A stretch of DNA of 64,000 nt from Streptomyces diastatochromogenes (lineage in GTDB: Bacteria > Actinomycetota > Actinomycetes > Streptomycetales > Streptomycetaceae): the NCBI RefSeq assembly GCF_002242805.1, contig NZ_MCGQ01000006.1, positions 95,747-159,746 of the forward strand. Direction: 5' to 3'. Shown here piece after piece: positions 26,337 to 35,285 of this stretch; within the stretch, counting starts at the first letter, position 1; each line of letters begins with the position of its first letter. The position numbers and the translations under genes are program-made. The notes beneath the pieces were generated by a model. The model had not been told where the DNA came from. It was given only the letters and a program-made list of their open reading frames with translations, and ran no database searches.

Positions 26337-26528
26337 GCCGATGACGGGACCAGCCTTGACGAATTGATCCCGCTCACCTGCAACGAGATCCAGCGCCTGT
26401 TCATCGCTCTACTCGTTCGGCCTGTGCACGACCTCGCGCACCGATGGCGCTGATCCATCTGGCGCCGAGGCCACCAAGCCCGCGCCCGCCGCAGCCTCTA
26501 CCGCCGCCAAGTCGCCCTTCAACCATAA
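26337..26528 (+). pseudogene. C-terminal remnant of a transposase with internal stop
   Basis: Frame reads SLDELIPLTCNEIQRLF, VRPVHDLAHRWR, then TGA at 26451-26453 where TGG (Trp) is expected, then SIWRRGHQARARRSLYRRQ to a TAA. This resembles the C-terminal tail of IS701/IS4-like Streptomyces transposases (HQARARxSHYRRR). The 5' part is gone. It lies between the AIPR gene and the recombinase element and marks an earlier insertion event. Confidence 0.6.
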
Positions 26529-26568
26529 AGATCCACATCACCGGCTGTTGTACTGGCGGAGAATTTCT

Positions 26569-26578
26569 AAGAATTCCG
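26569..26578. repeat. candidate left crossover core AAGAATTCCG
   Basis: Identical to 32598-32607 and positioned 28 bp beyond the stop codon of the last recombinase-operon gene. It may be the attachment core of the element. Confidence 0.45.
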
Positions 26579-26605
26579 TCGGTTCCCCAGTGGGCCTGGT
26601 CTTCG

Positions 26606-27037
26606 TCAGGGCAACTGTCGGGGTCGACGGGGCATGACCCGGACCTTGACTGTGTCTTCGGTGCGCTCGGTGACGGCCTGGAGTTCGAGGCTGAGAAGGT
26701 TGACGGCCGTGGCGTATAGCTGCAGACGCTCTTCGAGCAATCGTGCGTGTTTCTTCAGGTCGGCGTACTTCTTCTTGAGTTCCTGGTAGGCGTCCTGCTC
26801 GCGGACGTGGGTCACGCGTTTGGCTTCGTCGGCTGCCGCCCGGGCCTGGAAGAGATCCTTGAGATCTTGGTGTTGGTGAGTCAGGTGCCAGCGCTGGACG
26901 TCGGCTTCAATGGCCAGCTGTGAGACGTTGAGGCGCCCGGTCGATCGCTTGGGGGTGCCGGCGAAGAGCCGGTTCATGGCAGCGATGATCGCCCGTCGGG
27001 TCGGGTCGGTCTCGCCGTTGAGCGGGATCGCGGTCAT
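26606..27037 (-). CDS. TnpC-like accessory coiled-coil protein of the recombinase element
   Basis: 143-aa protein. The N-terminal part looks like a helix-turn-helix (RRAIIAAMNRLFAGTP, LNVSQLAIEADVQRWHLTHQ). A long coiled coil follows (KRVTHVREQDAYQELKKKYA, LKKHARLLEERLQLYA). The ATG at 27037 shares one base with the preceding stop (TGATG), so it is translationally coupled to the 718-aa recombinase. Small proteins of this form accompany Tn554-like recombinases (TnpC role), where they influence the reaction. The function here is inferred from position. Confidence 0.7.
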   Translation of the reverse strand: MTAIPLNGETDPTRRAIIAAMNRLFAGTPKRSTGRLNVSQLAIEADVQRWHLTHQHQDLKDLFQARAAADEAKRVTHVREQDAYQELKKKYADLKKHARLLEERLQLYATAVNLLSLELQAVTERTEDTVKVRVMPRRPRQLP

Positions 27038-29193
27038 CAACAGGTAGCTCCTTCCTCGTGGTCGCGGAGGGCGGCCTGCAGGCGGTCGAGCTCGTGGCAG
27101 TCGCGCTGGTGGCGAATGGGTGGCGCGAGTGGATCAGCGATGATTTCGGCGAGGTCGGCGATCTTCTTCCGGACGTATTCGATGTCGCGGTCGGTTCGTG
27201 CGAGATTCGGGCACTTGGGCCTGCAGTCGTCGGTGTCCGGGGTGACCAGTGGGTCGTTGGCGTCACCCCGTAGCTGGCAGGCTGCCGTGGCCGGGTTGAG
27301 GACACAGGTCATGCCCTCGCCGTGGTGGATCTGCAGGAGCGGGTTGCCGATCAGGTCCAGGGCCTGCCGTTCGTTCTTGAGCACGCGGCCGGCGAACTCT
27401 CGGTTCGCTGCTGCGACTCGTGTGCGGTAGGCGTCGGCTGCCGGCCCGCTGACGTGCTCGCCCGCGGCAAGAGCGGCTTCGTCCTCGGCGAAGCATTCGA
27501 GCCGGTACAGCCAGTCCTGGAAGGCGTACTCGTCCGGGAAGCCGGACTCGTAGGTGCCTGCGTAGCCTTCTAGCATGCGAACGTGGGCGTGACCGTATTG
27601 GATCGAGGCGGCGATCAGGCCTCGGGGTCGGCGTCGGATGAACCAGGCCAGCGTGCGGCGGAACCGGCTCGCTTTCAGCGGGCCACGACCGTCGTCGGGG
27701 ATGGGGTCGGTGCGGCCGAGGCGAGCGCATTGCTCGTTCACCCATTGGACGAAGTCGCCCAGGTCACCGGCGATGGAGGCGTCCGATCGGGCGTCGCCGA
27801 GCCGTCGTTCGTTTACCCATCGTTTGTGGAACGGCTCGAGGCGGGTCGGGAAGAGAAGCGGGCTGGGGTGGAGCCGTTCCAGCACCGCGACGGCGCTCGC
27901 AACGAGCTCGATGACGACCCAGGGGTCAGGTCGGACGGTCCCCTCGGGGATCTTGTTGCCGTATCGGTCGAGGGCGCCCTTGAAGTAGAGGCCCCGCATC
28001 AACCACAGCCCGGTGTCAGCGTCCCGTGTCACGCAGCCACGCCGCAGGTTGAGCACCTCCCCGGCGCGGGCGCCCGAGAGGTAGGCCACGATCACGAAGC
28101 AGGCTGTGCTCAGCAAGCGAGCCAGCTCCGGCACCTCGTCGTAGGTGATGTCCTGGTGCCAGGGGCCTTCGCCGCTTGGCAGGGGGAACTTGGTGTTCAG
28201 CAGAGCTTGGTCGCCGATGGGGAGCCCCGACTCGGCGATCAGGCGGCCGGTCCCGGTGTCCTTGATGGAGTCTGCGCAGTCGAGGATCAGGGCGATGTAG
28301 CGCCAGCGGATCACCCTTCGACCGTCCGAGGTCTGGGAACCGGGTAGCGATCCTCCCTGCTGGCGGAGGTTGTCGAGGTAGGCGTGGACCTTCGGCAGTA
28401 GGTCGCCGGGGCGATTCCGGTTCCGGTTCTGGGTCGCGGTGAAGCGGCGTCCTTCCGGTGTCCGCCGGTATAGCTCGGCGTGCTCGTCGCGGGCGGCCAG
28501 GATGGGGTCTGCGAAAACCTCCAGGAAGCGGACCGCCCAGCTCAGCAGCATCTGCATGGTGGGCTCAGCGATGCGAGGGGTGCGGTTCTCTCTGCGGGCG
28601 GTCGAGCCAGTCCCGAGAATCTCGGCGGTGTCCTCGCCGGCCCAGGGCGGGGCCTGGGGCAGCCGCATCGCTGGTGGGAGGATCTCGCGGTGGCCCCAGA
28701 GCCGGCGGATCTCCGTGAGCGTGCGGGAGGTTCCCGTCAGCGGGTCCTCCTCGTCCAAGATCGCGTCGACGAAGGCGTCCAGGAGTTCGTTGGTGACCTG
28801 GCAGAAGGCTGTGATTCCCCGCTGGGCAAACCAGTCGATGATGAACTGCAACTCGTTGACGAACAGCACGTGCACGGTCGTGACGCTGATCCGGGTTCGC
28901 TTCGCGCCGGGTGGGGCCCAGAGCCGTCCGTGGTTGAGCAACTGCCAGCAGTAGTGCTTGGTGGCCAGCCGCAGGGCTGCAGGGATCAGGTCGAAGTTGA
29001 GCGAGGTGGCCCGGTAGTGGTCCTCGAAGATGGCCGCATTGAGGTCCCAGACAGTGTCGGCGAAGCAGGACAGCTTCGTCCGGTCGGCGTCGGGCCGCAG
29101 ATCTCGCTTGAGCAGGACGAGCGTGTCGGGTTGGGGCCAGAAGGTCCCGGCAGGGACCTCTCCCCAATCGAGGTCGGAGGCGGGCGTCGTCAT
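27037..29193 (-). CDS. large tyrosine recombinase (TnpB-like)
   Basis: 718-aa site-specific recombinase. The catalytic C-terminal half shows VAYLSGARAGEVLNLRRGCV (first Arg and Glu), then SRFRRTLAWFIRRRP (equivalent of the HxxR box, with Ser in the His position), then QYGHAHVRMLEGYAGTYES with the GH box and nucleophilic Tyr. The last ~130 residues hold cysteines (CVLNPATAAC, CRPKCPN) that may bind zinc, as in other TnpB-type proteins. The ATG overlaps the upstream stop as ATGA. Its two partners are encoded upstream. Confidence 0.82.
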   Translation of the reverse strand: MTTPASDLDWGEVPAGTFWPQPDTLVLLKRDLRPDADRTKLSCFADTVWDLNAAIFEDHYRATSLNFDLIPAALRLATKHYCWQLLNHGRLWAPPGAKRTRISVTTVHVLFVNELQFIIDWFAQRGITAFCQVTNELLDAFVDAILDEEDPLTGTSRTLTEIRRLWGHREILPPAMRLPQAPPWAGEDTAEILGTGSTARRENRTPRIAEPTMQMLLSWAVRFLEVFADPILAARDEHAELYRRTPEGRRFTATQNRNRNRPGDLLPKVHAYLDNLRQQGGSLPGSQTSDGRRVIRWRYIALILDCADSIKDTGTGRLIAESGLPIGDQALLNTKFPLPSGEGPWHQDITYDEVPELARLLSTACFVIVAYLSGARAGEVLNLRRGCVTRDADTGLWLMRGLYFKGALDRYGNKIPEGTVRPDPWVVIELVASAVAVLERLHPSPLLFPTRLEPFHKRWVNERRLGDARSDASIAGDLGDFVQWVNEQCARLGRTDPIPDDGRGPLKASRFRRTLAWFIRRRPRGLIAASIQYGHAHVRMLEGYAGTYESGFPDEYAFQDWLYRLECFAEDEAALAAGEHVSGPAADAYRTRVAAANREFAGRVLKNERQALDLIGNPLLQIHHGEGMTCVLNPATAACQLRGDANDPLVTPDTDDCRPKCPNLARTDRDIEYVRKKIADLAEIIADPLAPPIRHQRDCHELDRLQAALRDHEEGATC

Positions 29194-31097
29194 CGTAGGT
29201 CGAGCTCCCTGTTCAGGAATCGGTCGACCAGCGCGTGGTCGGCTTCGGTGGCGCCCTCGCGGGCGTCGGCGACGGCACTCTCGTCGTGCTCGGCCAGCAG
29301 GTCGGCCAGCTGAGCGTGCGGGCTCGCGAACCGGCTGGCCCAGCGCAACGCGTCGATCTGCTCACGACGCTCCACCAGCCGGTCGTGGACCAGGACCTGG
29401 ACCGGCAGGTGCCGCGGCAGCGCCCTGGCGCACTCGCAGCTCAGACAGAGCATGAAGGAGGCCCGACAAGGCTCCCCAGACGGCCCATACCGGCCGCCGA
29501 GGTTGTCGCTGCAGGCAGCCATCACGGTGTCGAGCTCCCCGGCGATCACGCGCCTGAGCGTCTGTGCCGTCAGGCCGAGTTCGGCGGCCATCCGCTCGGG
29601 GTCGGCCTCGGCCCTGGCGACGTCCTCGGCGGACAAGGTGGCCACCCGTCCCCGGGTGCGGGCCTTATCGACCTCATCGGCCAGGGCCTTCGCCACGACC
29701 TGCCGGTACTCGTTGACATTGCCGCGGTTGCGGAGCATGTAGGTCGTGGCGGTCTTCTCGGTGTGTGCGACCGGCCGCTGGTAGAGCTCGATGTGTGTGA
29801 GCCTCAAGAGATCGAGCCGCAGCGGCAGCGGGACCGTCTTTCCGTCTTCGTCGTGCTGGTCCGCGACCAGGCCCCACGCTTCGCCCCGAGCTTTGATGTA
29901 CGAGTTGTGGTTCAGGGGTCGCAGGCCGGGTCCGACGCCGTTGCTACTGCCGCTGGCATAGCCGACCAGGAGTCGGCTTCCGCCTGCGAGTGCCCGGGAC
30001 CGAGCCGTCAGTTCGTGCAGCAGGACGTAGAGCCCAAAGGACGTGTGCAGTTCATCGCGGGTGGTGAGGTCCTCGGGCTTGTCCGGGACGCTGATCCAGT
30101 CTGGGACGTCGCTCAGCGCGAGCGTCATGTGGGCGCGGCGCTGGCGTCTGGGTTTGAGTAGGTCGACAATCGCCGTGCCGGTCTGCCCGGTGTAGCCGTC
30201 CGCGCGATGGTGGGCCGCTGGGACCTTGAAGATCACTCGCGGGTTCTCGCCGGTCATCGCCGCCAGCAGCACCGCCCCGGCCGCCGCCTCTTCGATCGTC
30301 AGATGGAGCCAGGAAACGATCTCCTTGACCGAGCCGATCTTCTGGGCCCACCTCGCCGGGAACAACTTCCCCTTGTGGATACCGACGGGGCGAGGCTCTC
30401 GGGGAACGTCGCCGTAGCTGTCAACGAAGTCCAGCAGTCGGATCTTGGAAGCCAACGGACCTGTGCGAGCCGCCGCCTTGCCCTGCCTCGCCTGCTCCAG
30501 CAGGTCCCGGTTCGCCCTGATCCGGCATGCGGCCACCCGCAACTCGGCCCGCGCGGCGGCCGTGATCCGCTGGAACTCCGTCCGGCTGTAGCTCTGCCTG
30601 CTGGGCGTACTCTCCTCGGGCCTGGTCCTGTCCCGTGCTGGAAGCCGTGAGGCCAAGCGGGCCGCGAGCGTGTCCGATACTCCCCCGCCATGCAACAACA
30701 GCAGCTTCAACTGCCCTAGTTCTTCTGCGGCATTGGTGGTCTCGGTCGAACGAAAGTCGAGGAATCCGTCAAACTGCTCGACCGTCATCTGGGCCAGCTG
30801 CCGGGGCGGCCAGGGGAGCGTCGCCAGGTAGCGGTCGAGGTTCCGCACGGTCTTGAAGACGTGGTTGATCGAGTGGAGCGACGTCAGCCCGGCACCGGGG
30901 GCGGTGCGCTTGGTGAAGGCAGCGACCAGTTCGTCCCGCAGCTCCGCCGGCATGGTCAGCGGCGTGAAGTCGTAGTCCTCGGACTCGGAGCCGTCCGCGC
31001 TGAAACACCGCACCACGATGCGGTCCGGGCCGGCATCGAGGCGACCCCGTCTGGTCCTCGGGCCGCCCAGGGGTAGTGAGGCCCTCCGACCGGTCAC
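29190..31097 (-). CDS. second large protein of the recombinase trio
   Basis: 635-aa protein between two tyrosine recombinases and coupled to both by 4-bp overlaps (GTGA upstream, ATGA downstream). The fold is probably recombinase-like: an N-terminal SAM-like part (LTSLHSINHVFKTVRNLDRY, FDGFLDFRS) and a C-terminal YMLRNRGNVNEYRQVVAKAL. I do not see a full R-H-R-Y set, so it may be a catalytically altered member. The C-terminal third has a Cys cluster (CRASFMLCLSCECARAL) typical of these elements. Position, not motif, supports a shared role. Confidence 0.65.
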   Translation of the reverse strand: MTGRRASLPLGGPRTRRGRLDAGPDRIVVRCFSADGSESEDYDFTPLTMPAELRDELVAAFTKRTAPGAGLTSLHSINHVFKTVRNLDRYLATLPWPPRQLAQMTVEQFDGFLDFRSTETTNAAEELGQLKLLLLHGGGVSDTLAARLASRLPARDRTRPEESTPSRQSYSRTEFQRITAAARAELRVAACRIRANRDLLEQARQGKAAARTGPLASKIRLLDFVDSYGDVPREPRPVGIHKGKLFPARWAQKIGSVKEIVSWLHLTIEEAAAGAVLLAAMTGENPRVIFKVPAAHHRADGYTGQTGTAIVDLLKPRRQRRAHMTLALSDVPDWISVPDKPEDLTTRDELHTSFGLYVLLHELTARSRALAGGSRLLVGYASGSSNGVGPGLRPLNHNSYIKARGEAWGLVADQHDEDGKTVPLPLRLDLLRLTHIELYQRPVAHTEKTATTYMLRNRGNVNEYRQVVAKALADEVDKARTRGRVATLSAEDVARAEADPERMAAELGLTAQTLRRVIAGELDTVMAACSDNLGGRYGPSGEPCRASFMLCLSCECARALPRHLPVQVLVHDRLVERREQIDALRWASRFASPHAQLADLLAEHDESAVADAREGATEADHALVDRFLNRELDLR

Positions 31098-32557
31098 CGG
31101 ATCGCCGCAAGCGGATCCGTGCGGACGCGCGGGTGGTTGGCGAACACGTCGGCCATGAAGGCAGCAACGGGAAAGCCCTCCGCGTGCGCCAGCAGCACCT
31201 CAACGTCCAGGATCCTGAACGGTTCGAGGTAGACCTCTTTCGTGGTCTCGACACTGCGGTGCCCGAGCATCGTCTGGACCAGGTGCCATGTGCTGCCGAA
31301 CTCCTCGCGGAAGTCGGCCCGTTCTTCCTCGCCCAGGTGTCCCAGCTGAGCCGCCCGCACGAGCTTGCCGATCGAATACCACTTCAAGGCGCATGAGTGA
31401 CGAAGCATGTGGGCGCTGCAGACGAAGCCTTCCAACCCCAGCGCCTCGATCCGCTCGTTCGCGGCCTTGAACGTGTGCTCCCAGCCGGTCCAGACCCGCG
31501 GCAGTCCGTCCTCGTTCAACCACAAGGCGACCGGCTCCAGCCCCTGCTCGGTCCGGCGAAACAGCCGCAGCCGGGTCAACTTCCCAACGTCGTTCCACAG
31601 CCACTTCTCAGTGCCGCCCCCCGGGCGCTCCAAGGTGACCGCGTCGGTCCCGTGGGTGGCAAGCACCGTGCGCCGGTCCTGGACACGCTCGTAGCGTCCC
31701 GCCTGTTGAGCCCTGCGGACTGCGGCCGCCCGCGGCCCCTCCATGTAGGACAAGACCCCCCTCATCGCGCTCTGCGGTGTCCAGTACGGGTGTCCGTAGC
31801 CTTTTTTCGCGCAGGCATCGGCAAGGTGGCCCGCGTAGTAGTGCCGCCGTCGGTCGTAGTGCGGAAGCTCCGGAATCACGACACTTGCCCACTCGGCGAC
31901 TCGGAGCCCGTTGCCATAGAGGCCCTGACAGAACGCGGTGTCGCGCTGCTCGTTGCGGCCCCGCCACCACTGGTCGGGACGCCCGTCCAGGTCCATGCCG
32001 CGAATGCCAAGGGCAAGCCAGCGGGCGAAGCCTGCAGGGTCGAACCACTTGACGTTCGACCTCCGTGCGATCGGGGGCGCATCGAAGTCCTCGAACGGGT
32101 TGGCGATCCCGTACTTTCGGCCGACCCACCTGTAGAACTTCTTCAAGCCGGCGAGGTCCCGGGAGAAGGAGTTCGTCTGAATGCGCTCGCCGTTCGCCGG
32201 GTCCGTGACACGCCAGAACAGGAACTCTTCCGCGTGATCCTCGGTGGCCTCCCACCACTGCGCGCCGAGGATGTGCAGGAAGTTGAGCCACACCACCAGA
32301 GAGTATGAGTAATCCTTCTCCGTCTCCCTACCCAGATTGCGCCACTTCGCCGAGGTCAGGCAGGCATTGACTCGCGGATCAGGCCGTCCGTCCGGGCCCA
32401 GCACGAACCCCTGCCTGTGACGAGCCCCGCGTAGCCGTGCCCGTTGTGCAAGATCCTCAACACCCCCGACAAGGAACGGCTCCAGCTCTCCAAGATCGCG
32501 TTTCAGATCGAGCCGGTGCAGTTGCCAGTGCCTCGGGATGTCCAGTTCCTCTGTCAC
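31094..32557 (-). CDS. tyrosine recombinase/integrase (TnpA-like)
   Basis: 487-aa tyrosine recombinase, first gene of the operon. An SAM-like core-binding part has FLHILGAQWWEATEDHAEEF and KKFYRWVGRKYGIANPF. The catalytic domain has LYGNGLRVAEWASV (Arg I), SAHMLRHSCALKW (HxLRH) and MLGHRSVETTKEVYLEPF (GH box and Tyr nucleophile). All four key residues are present, so it should be active. The GTG at 32557 is chosen over an upstream TTG at 32584; neither has a good ribosome site. The promoter must lie at the element end beside the ligase fragment. Confidence 0.85.
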   Translation of the reverse strand: MTEELDIPRHWQLHRLDLKRDLGELEPFLVGGVEDLAQRARLRGARHRQGFVLGPDGRPDPRVNACLTSAKWRNLGRETEKDYSYSLVVWLNFLHILGAQWWEATEDHAEEFLFWRVTDPANGERIQTNSFSRDLAGLKKFYRWVGRKYGIANPFEDFDAPPIARRSNVKWFDPAGFARWLALGIRGMDLDGRPDQWWRGRNEQRDTAFCQGLYGNGLRVAEWASVVIPELPHYDRRRHYYAGHLADACAKKGYGHPYWTPQSAMRGVLSYMEGPRAAAVRRAQQAGRYERVQDRRTVLATHGTDAVTLERPGGGTEKWLWNDVGKLTRLRLFRRTEQGLEPVALWLNEDGLPRVWTGWEHTFKAANERIEALGLEGFVCSAHMLRHSCALKWYSIGKLVRAAQLGHLGEEERADFREEFGSTWHLVQTMLGHRSVETTKEVYLEPFRILDVEVLLAHAEGFPVAAFMADVFANHPRVRTDPLAAIR

Positions 32558-32597
32558 ACCCTCTTCAACGAAGCTGAACAACAACAGTCACTCGACA

Positions 32598-32607
32598 AAG
32601 AATTCCG
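32598..32607. repeat. candidate right crossover core AAGAATTCCG
   Basis: Identical to 26569-26578. The ligase reading frame becomes recognisable immediately after it ([10 protein letters not shown]), so this is the junction of the element with the interrupted gene. Confidence 0.5.
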
Positions 32608-33717
32608 GCCGTGGAGAAGATCACCCGACTGCTGGAGGTGGAGTGGAACGTCGGCCGCACCGGCATCATCGCCCCGCGCGCGGTCCTCGAACCGGTCGTG
32701 ATCGACGGCTCCACCATCACCTACGCGACCCTGCACAACCCGGCCGACATCACCCGACGCGGCCTGCGCCTGAACGACCACGTGATGGTCCACCGCGCCG
32801 GAGACGTCATCCCCCGCGTCGAGGCCCCCGTCACCCACCTGCGCACCGGCGACGAACAGCCCATCGCCTTCCCCGAACAGTGCCCACGCTGCGGATCCGC
32901 CATCGACACGAGCGAGGAGCGCTGGCGCTGCACCCAGGGCCGCAACTGCCACCTGGTCGCCTCGCTCGCCTACGCCGCGGGCCGCGACCAGCTCGACATC
33001 GAAGGCCTCGGCACCACCCGCGTCATCCAGCTCGTCGACGCGGGCCTGGTCACCGATCTCGCCGACCTGTTCACCCTCGAACGCGACCAGTTGCTCGCCC
33101 TGGACCGGATGGGCGACACCAGCACCGACAACCTCCTCGCCGCGATCGCGAACGCCAAGCAGCAGCCGCTCGCGCGCGTGCTGTGCGCGCTCGGCGTCCG
33201 CGGCACCGGCCGCTCCATGTCCCGGCGCATCGCCCGCCACTTCGCCACCATGGACCACATCCGCGCCGCCGACGCCGAAGCGATGCAGCAGGTCGAGGGC
33301 ATCGGAACCGAGAAAGCCCCCTCCATCGTCGCGGAACTCACCGAACTCGCCCCGCTCATCGACAGACTCGCCGCCGCCGGAGTCAACATGACCGAGCCCG
33401 GCGCCACCCCTCCCCCAGCCGACACCACCGGTCCCGACGGCGCGACGGCCGCTCCGGTGGAGGCAGGCCCCCTGGCGGGGATGACCGTGGTGGTCACCGG
33501 CGCGATGACAGGCGCCCTGGAGAAGCTCTCCCGCAACGAGATGAACGAACTCATCGAACGAGCCGGAGGACGCTCCTCCTCCAGCGTCTCCAAGAAGACC
33601 ACCCTCGTCGTGGCGGGCGAAGGGGCGGGATCCAAGCGCGCCAAGGCCGAGCAGATCGGCATCCGCCTCGCCACCCCGGACGAATTCGCCACCCTGGTCG
33701 CCGACCTCCTCACCTGA
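32605..33717 (+). pseudogene. ligA: NAD+-dependent DNA ligase lacking the adenylation domain
   Basis: The frame enters at the mobile-element junction as [20 protein letters not shown], the end of the nucleotidyltransferase domain. It continues through the OB fold ([26 protein letters not shown]), the four-Cys zinc finger ([15 protein letters not shown]), helix-hairpin-helix repeats ([22 protein letters not shown]) and the BRCT domain ([12 protein letters not shown]). The N-terminal ~300 residues with the KxDG lysine are absent. A GTG at 32611 could start a 368-aa protein, but it could not ligate DNA. This is probably a second, non-essential ligA-type copy broken by the element. Confidence 0.8.
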
Positions 33718-33955
33718 GGCCTCGGCCAGGGCGGGGACAGCGCGCCGTAGCCGCGCTGCACGCGCTCGACGAACACGAGTCCGCACTCAACTCACGGACA
33801 AAAACGGACACACGGGACTTCAAGTGCCGGGCTCCGTGACCACACAGGCACACAGCGAGTTGGCACTTCCGCCCCACAGGGAGTCGTGTGACACTGTCGT
33901 CGCAGTCCACCATGCGGACCCCCTTCCGCACCCCCTCCCCCACGAGAAGTGCGCC

Positions 33956-34621
33956 GTGCGTTCTCTTCCTCTGCCGCTCGCCCTCACCGCGCGTCTGACG
34001 CCGGTCGCCGTGCTGGCCTGCGCCGGCTGGGCGATGACGTCGGGCCCGGCCACGCCGTCCGCCGACGATCACCGGTCGGTCCAGAGGTCGCCCGGCCAGT
34101 CGGCCTCCGCCCCGTCCTCCACCGCGGTGTCGAAGTCGTACGACACCGCGCCCTCCCCCTGCACCAGCGTGCCCGTGGCGACCGTCAAGTCGCTGGTGCC
34201 CGGGGCCAAGACGGCGGGCAGGGAGATCCCCTCGACCGACGCCAAGCTGCGCCGCACCTGCTCCTGGAACGCCCTGCAGGGCTACGACTACCGCTGGCTC
34301 GACGTCTCCTTCGAGGTCGCCGAGTCGGACCAGGCGGCGAAGAAGGAGTACGAGCAGCGCGTCACCGAGAAGAGCGGCGGAGGGGCCGTTCCGGGGCTCG
34401 GGGACACCGCCTACTCCGTCGTGAACCTCACCACCGAGGACAAGCAGGAGACCCGCGAGGGCGTGGTGATGGCCCGCGTCTCCAACGCGCTGGTGATCGT
34501 CACGTACAACGGCAGCGACTTCGAGACGAAGAAGGCCCCGAGCACGGACGAGATCAACAAGGGGGCCATCAAGGCCGCGAAGAGCGCCGTGGCCGCCCTG
34601 CAGGGCGGCGGATCCGGCTGA
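33956..34621 (+). CDS. DUF3558-like secreted lipoprotein
   Basis: 221-aa predicted lipoprotein. From the GTG at 33956 the signal peptide MRSLPLPLALTARLTP continues into VAVLAC, a lipobox with the modified Cys at about residue 22. A Ser/Thr/Pro-rich linker follows, then a domain with CTSVPVATVKSLVPGAK and CSWNALQGYDYRWLDV, the paired Cys and C-x-W pattern of actinobacterial DUF3558 lipoproteins. GLGDTAYSVVNL is also typical. It would sit on the outer face of the membrane. Function is unknown. It converges on the TlpA-like gene with 6 bp between stops. Confidence 0.75.
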   Translation: MRSLPLPLALTARLTPVAVLACAGWAMTSGPATPSADDHRSVQRSPGQSASAPSSTAVSKSYDTAPSPCTSVPVATVKSLVPGAKTAGREIPSTDAKLRRTCSWNALQGYDYRWLDVSFEVAESDQAAKKEYEQRVTEKSGGGAVPGLGDTAYSVVNLTTEDKQETREGVVMARVSNALVIVTYNGSDFETKKAPSTDEINKGAIKAAKSAVAALQGGGSG

Positions 34622-34627
34622 CGGCCT

Positions 34628-35197
34628 TCAGGAGCGTACGAGCGGCCGCACCAGGTCGCGCAGTTGCTCTTCGGTGACGGGCCCGCTGTGCACGCCCGCC
34701 ATCCTGCCCCGGGTGTCGATGACGACCGTGAAGGGCACCCCTTGCGGCACCGAACCCTTGGGGAACGTCAGCACCTTGCGGCCGGAGGGGTCGCTGAAGC
34801 TGGGGTAGGACAGGTGGTGGTCCTGCTGGAAGGACCGGCCGCTGCCGGCGTCGTTGTCGGTGTTGAGCCCGAGCACCTGGACGCCCTGGGCGGCGAGGTG
34901 CTTCTGCGCCGCGTTGAGTTCGGGCGCCTCGGCCCGGCAGGGGCCGCACCAGGAGGCCCACGCGTTGAGCACCACGACCTTGCCGCGGTAGGCGGACAGC
35001 CGCAGGGGCTTGCCGTCCAGGCTGTCGCCGGCGAGGTCGGGCGCGGCTGCCCGCCGGGCGGCGGGGATGGGCCCGCTCTTCTCCTCGGCGGGGCCGGAGG
35101 TGGCCATGCCGGCATGGCAGGAGGCCAGCAGCAGACAGGCTGCGGTCCACAGCAGGGGTCGCGTCTTCACGAGGAACGAGTATCTCAACCGCCCCAT
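34628..35197 (-). CDS. TlpA/ResA-type thioredoxin-fold lipoprotein
   Basis: 189-aa exported thiol-disulfide oxidoreductase. The signal peptide ends at the lipobox LLASC (Cys 27), so it is membrane-anchored on the outside. The thioredoxin fold contains VVVLNAWASWCGPCRAEAPEL with the redox-active CxxC, and the cis-proline region GVPFTVVIDTRG. Related proteins reduce disulfides of cytochrome c maturation or other secreted proteins. The ATG at 35197 has no clear Shine-Dalgarno box; a GTG 27 bp downstream would give a more typical signal peptide (VKTRPLLWTA). Confidence 0.85.
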   Translation of the reverse strand: MGRLRYSFLVKTRPLLWTAACLLLASCHAGMATSGPAEEKSGPIPAARRAAAPDLAGDSLDGKPLRLSAYRGKVVVLNAWASWCGPCRAEAPELNAAQKHLAAQGVQVLGLNTDNDAGSGRSFQQDHHLSYPSFSDPSGRKVLTFPKGSVPQGVPFTVVIDTRGRMAGVHSGPVTEEQLRDLVRPLVRS

Positions 35198-35285
35198 GGG
35201 GGACGGATCTTGGGGTGCTGTAGGTTCCGAAGGGACTGATCACCGGCTGGTGCCGGAACCACGACACACGGGGGCTGTAGTGAGG

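Larger units (their letters stand above)
26569..32607. mobile_element. tyrosine-recombinase mobile element (tripartite, Tn554-like)
   Basis: About 6.0 kb bounded by identical 10-mers AAGAATTCCG at 26569-26578 and 32598-32607. The interior is a single minus-strand operon of four overlapping genes, two of which encode tyrosine recombinases. The right boundary falls exactly where the ligase gene is broken. The organisation recalls Tn554-type transposons (TnpA, TnpB, TnpC) that integrate without target duplication. The left flank is not the missing ligase half, so further rearrangement happened. The exact ends are inferred. Confidence 0.6.

Noticed and set aside
26606..32584. Prophage or pSAM2-type integrative element
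   Set aside because: No excisionase, replication, transfer or phage structural genes accompany the recombinases; the operon structure fits a transposon-like recombinase module better.
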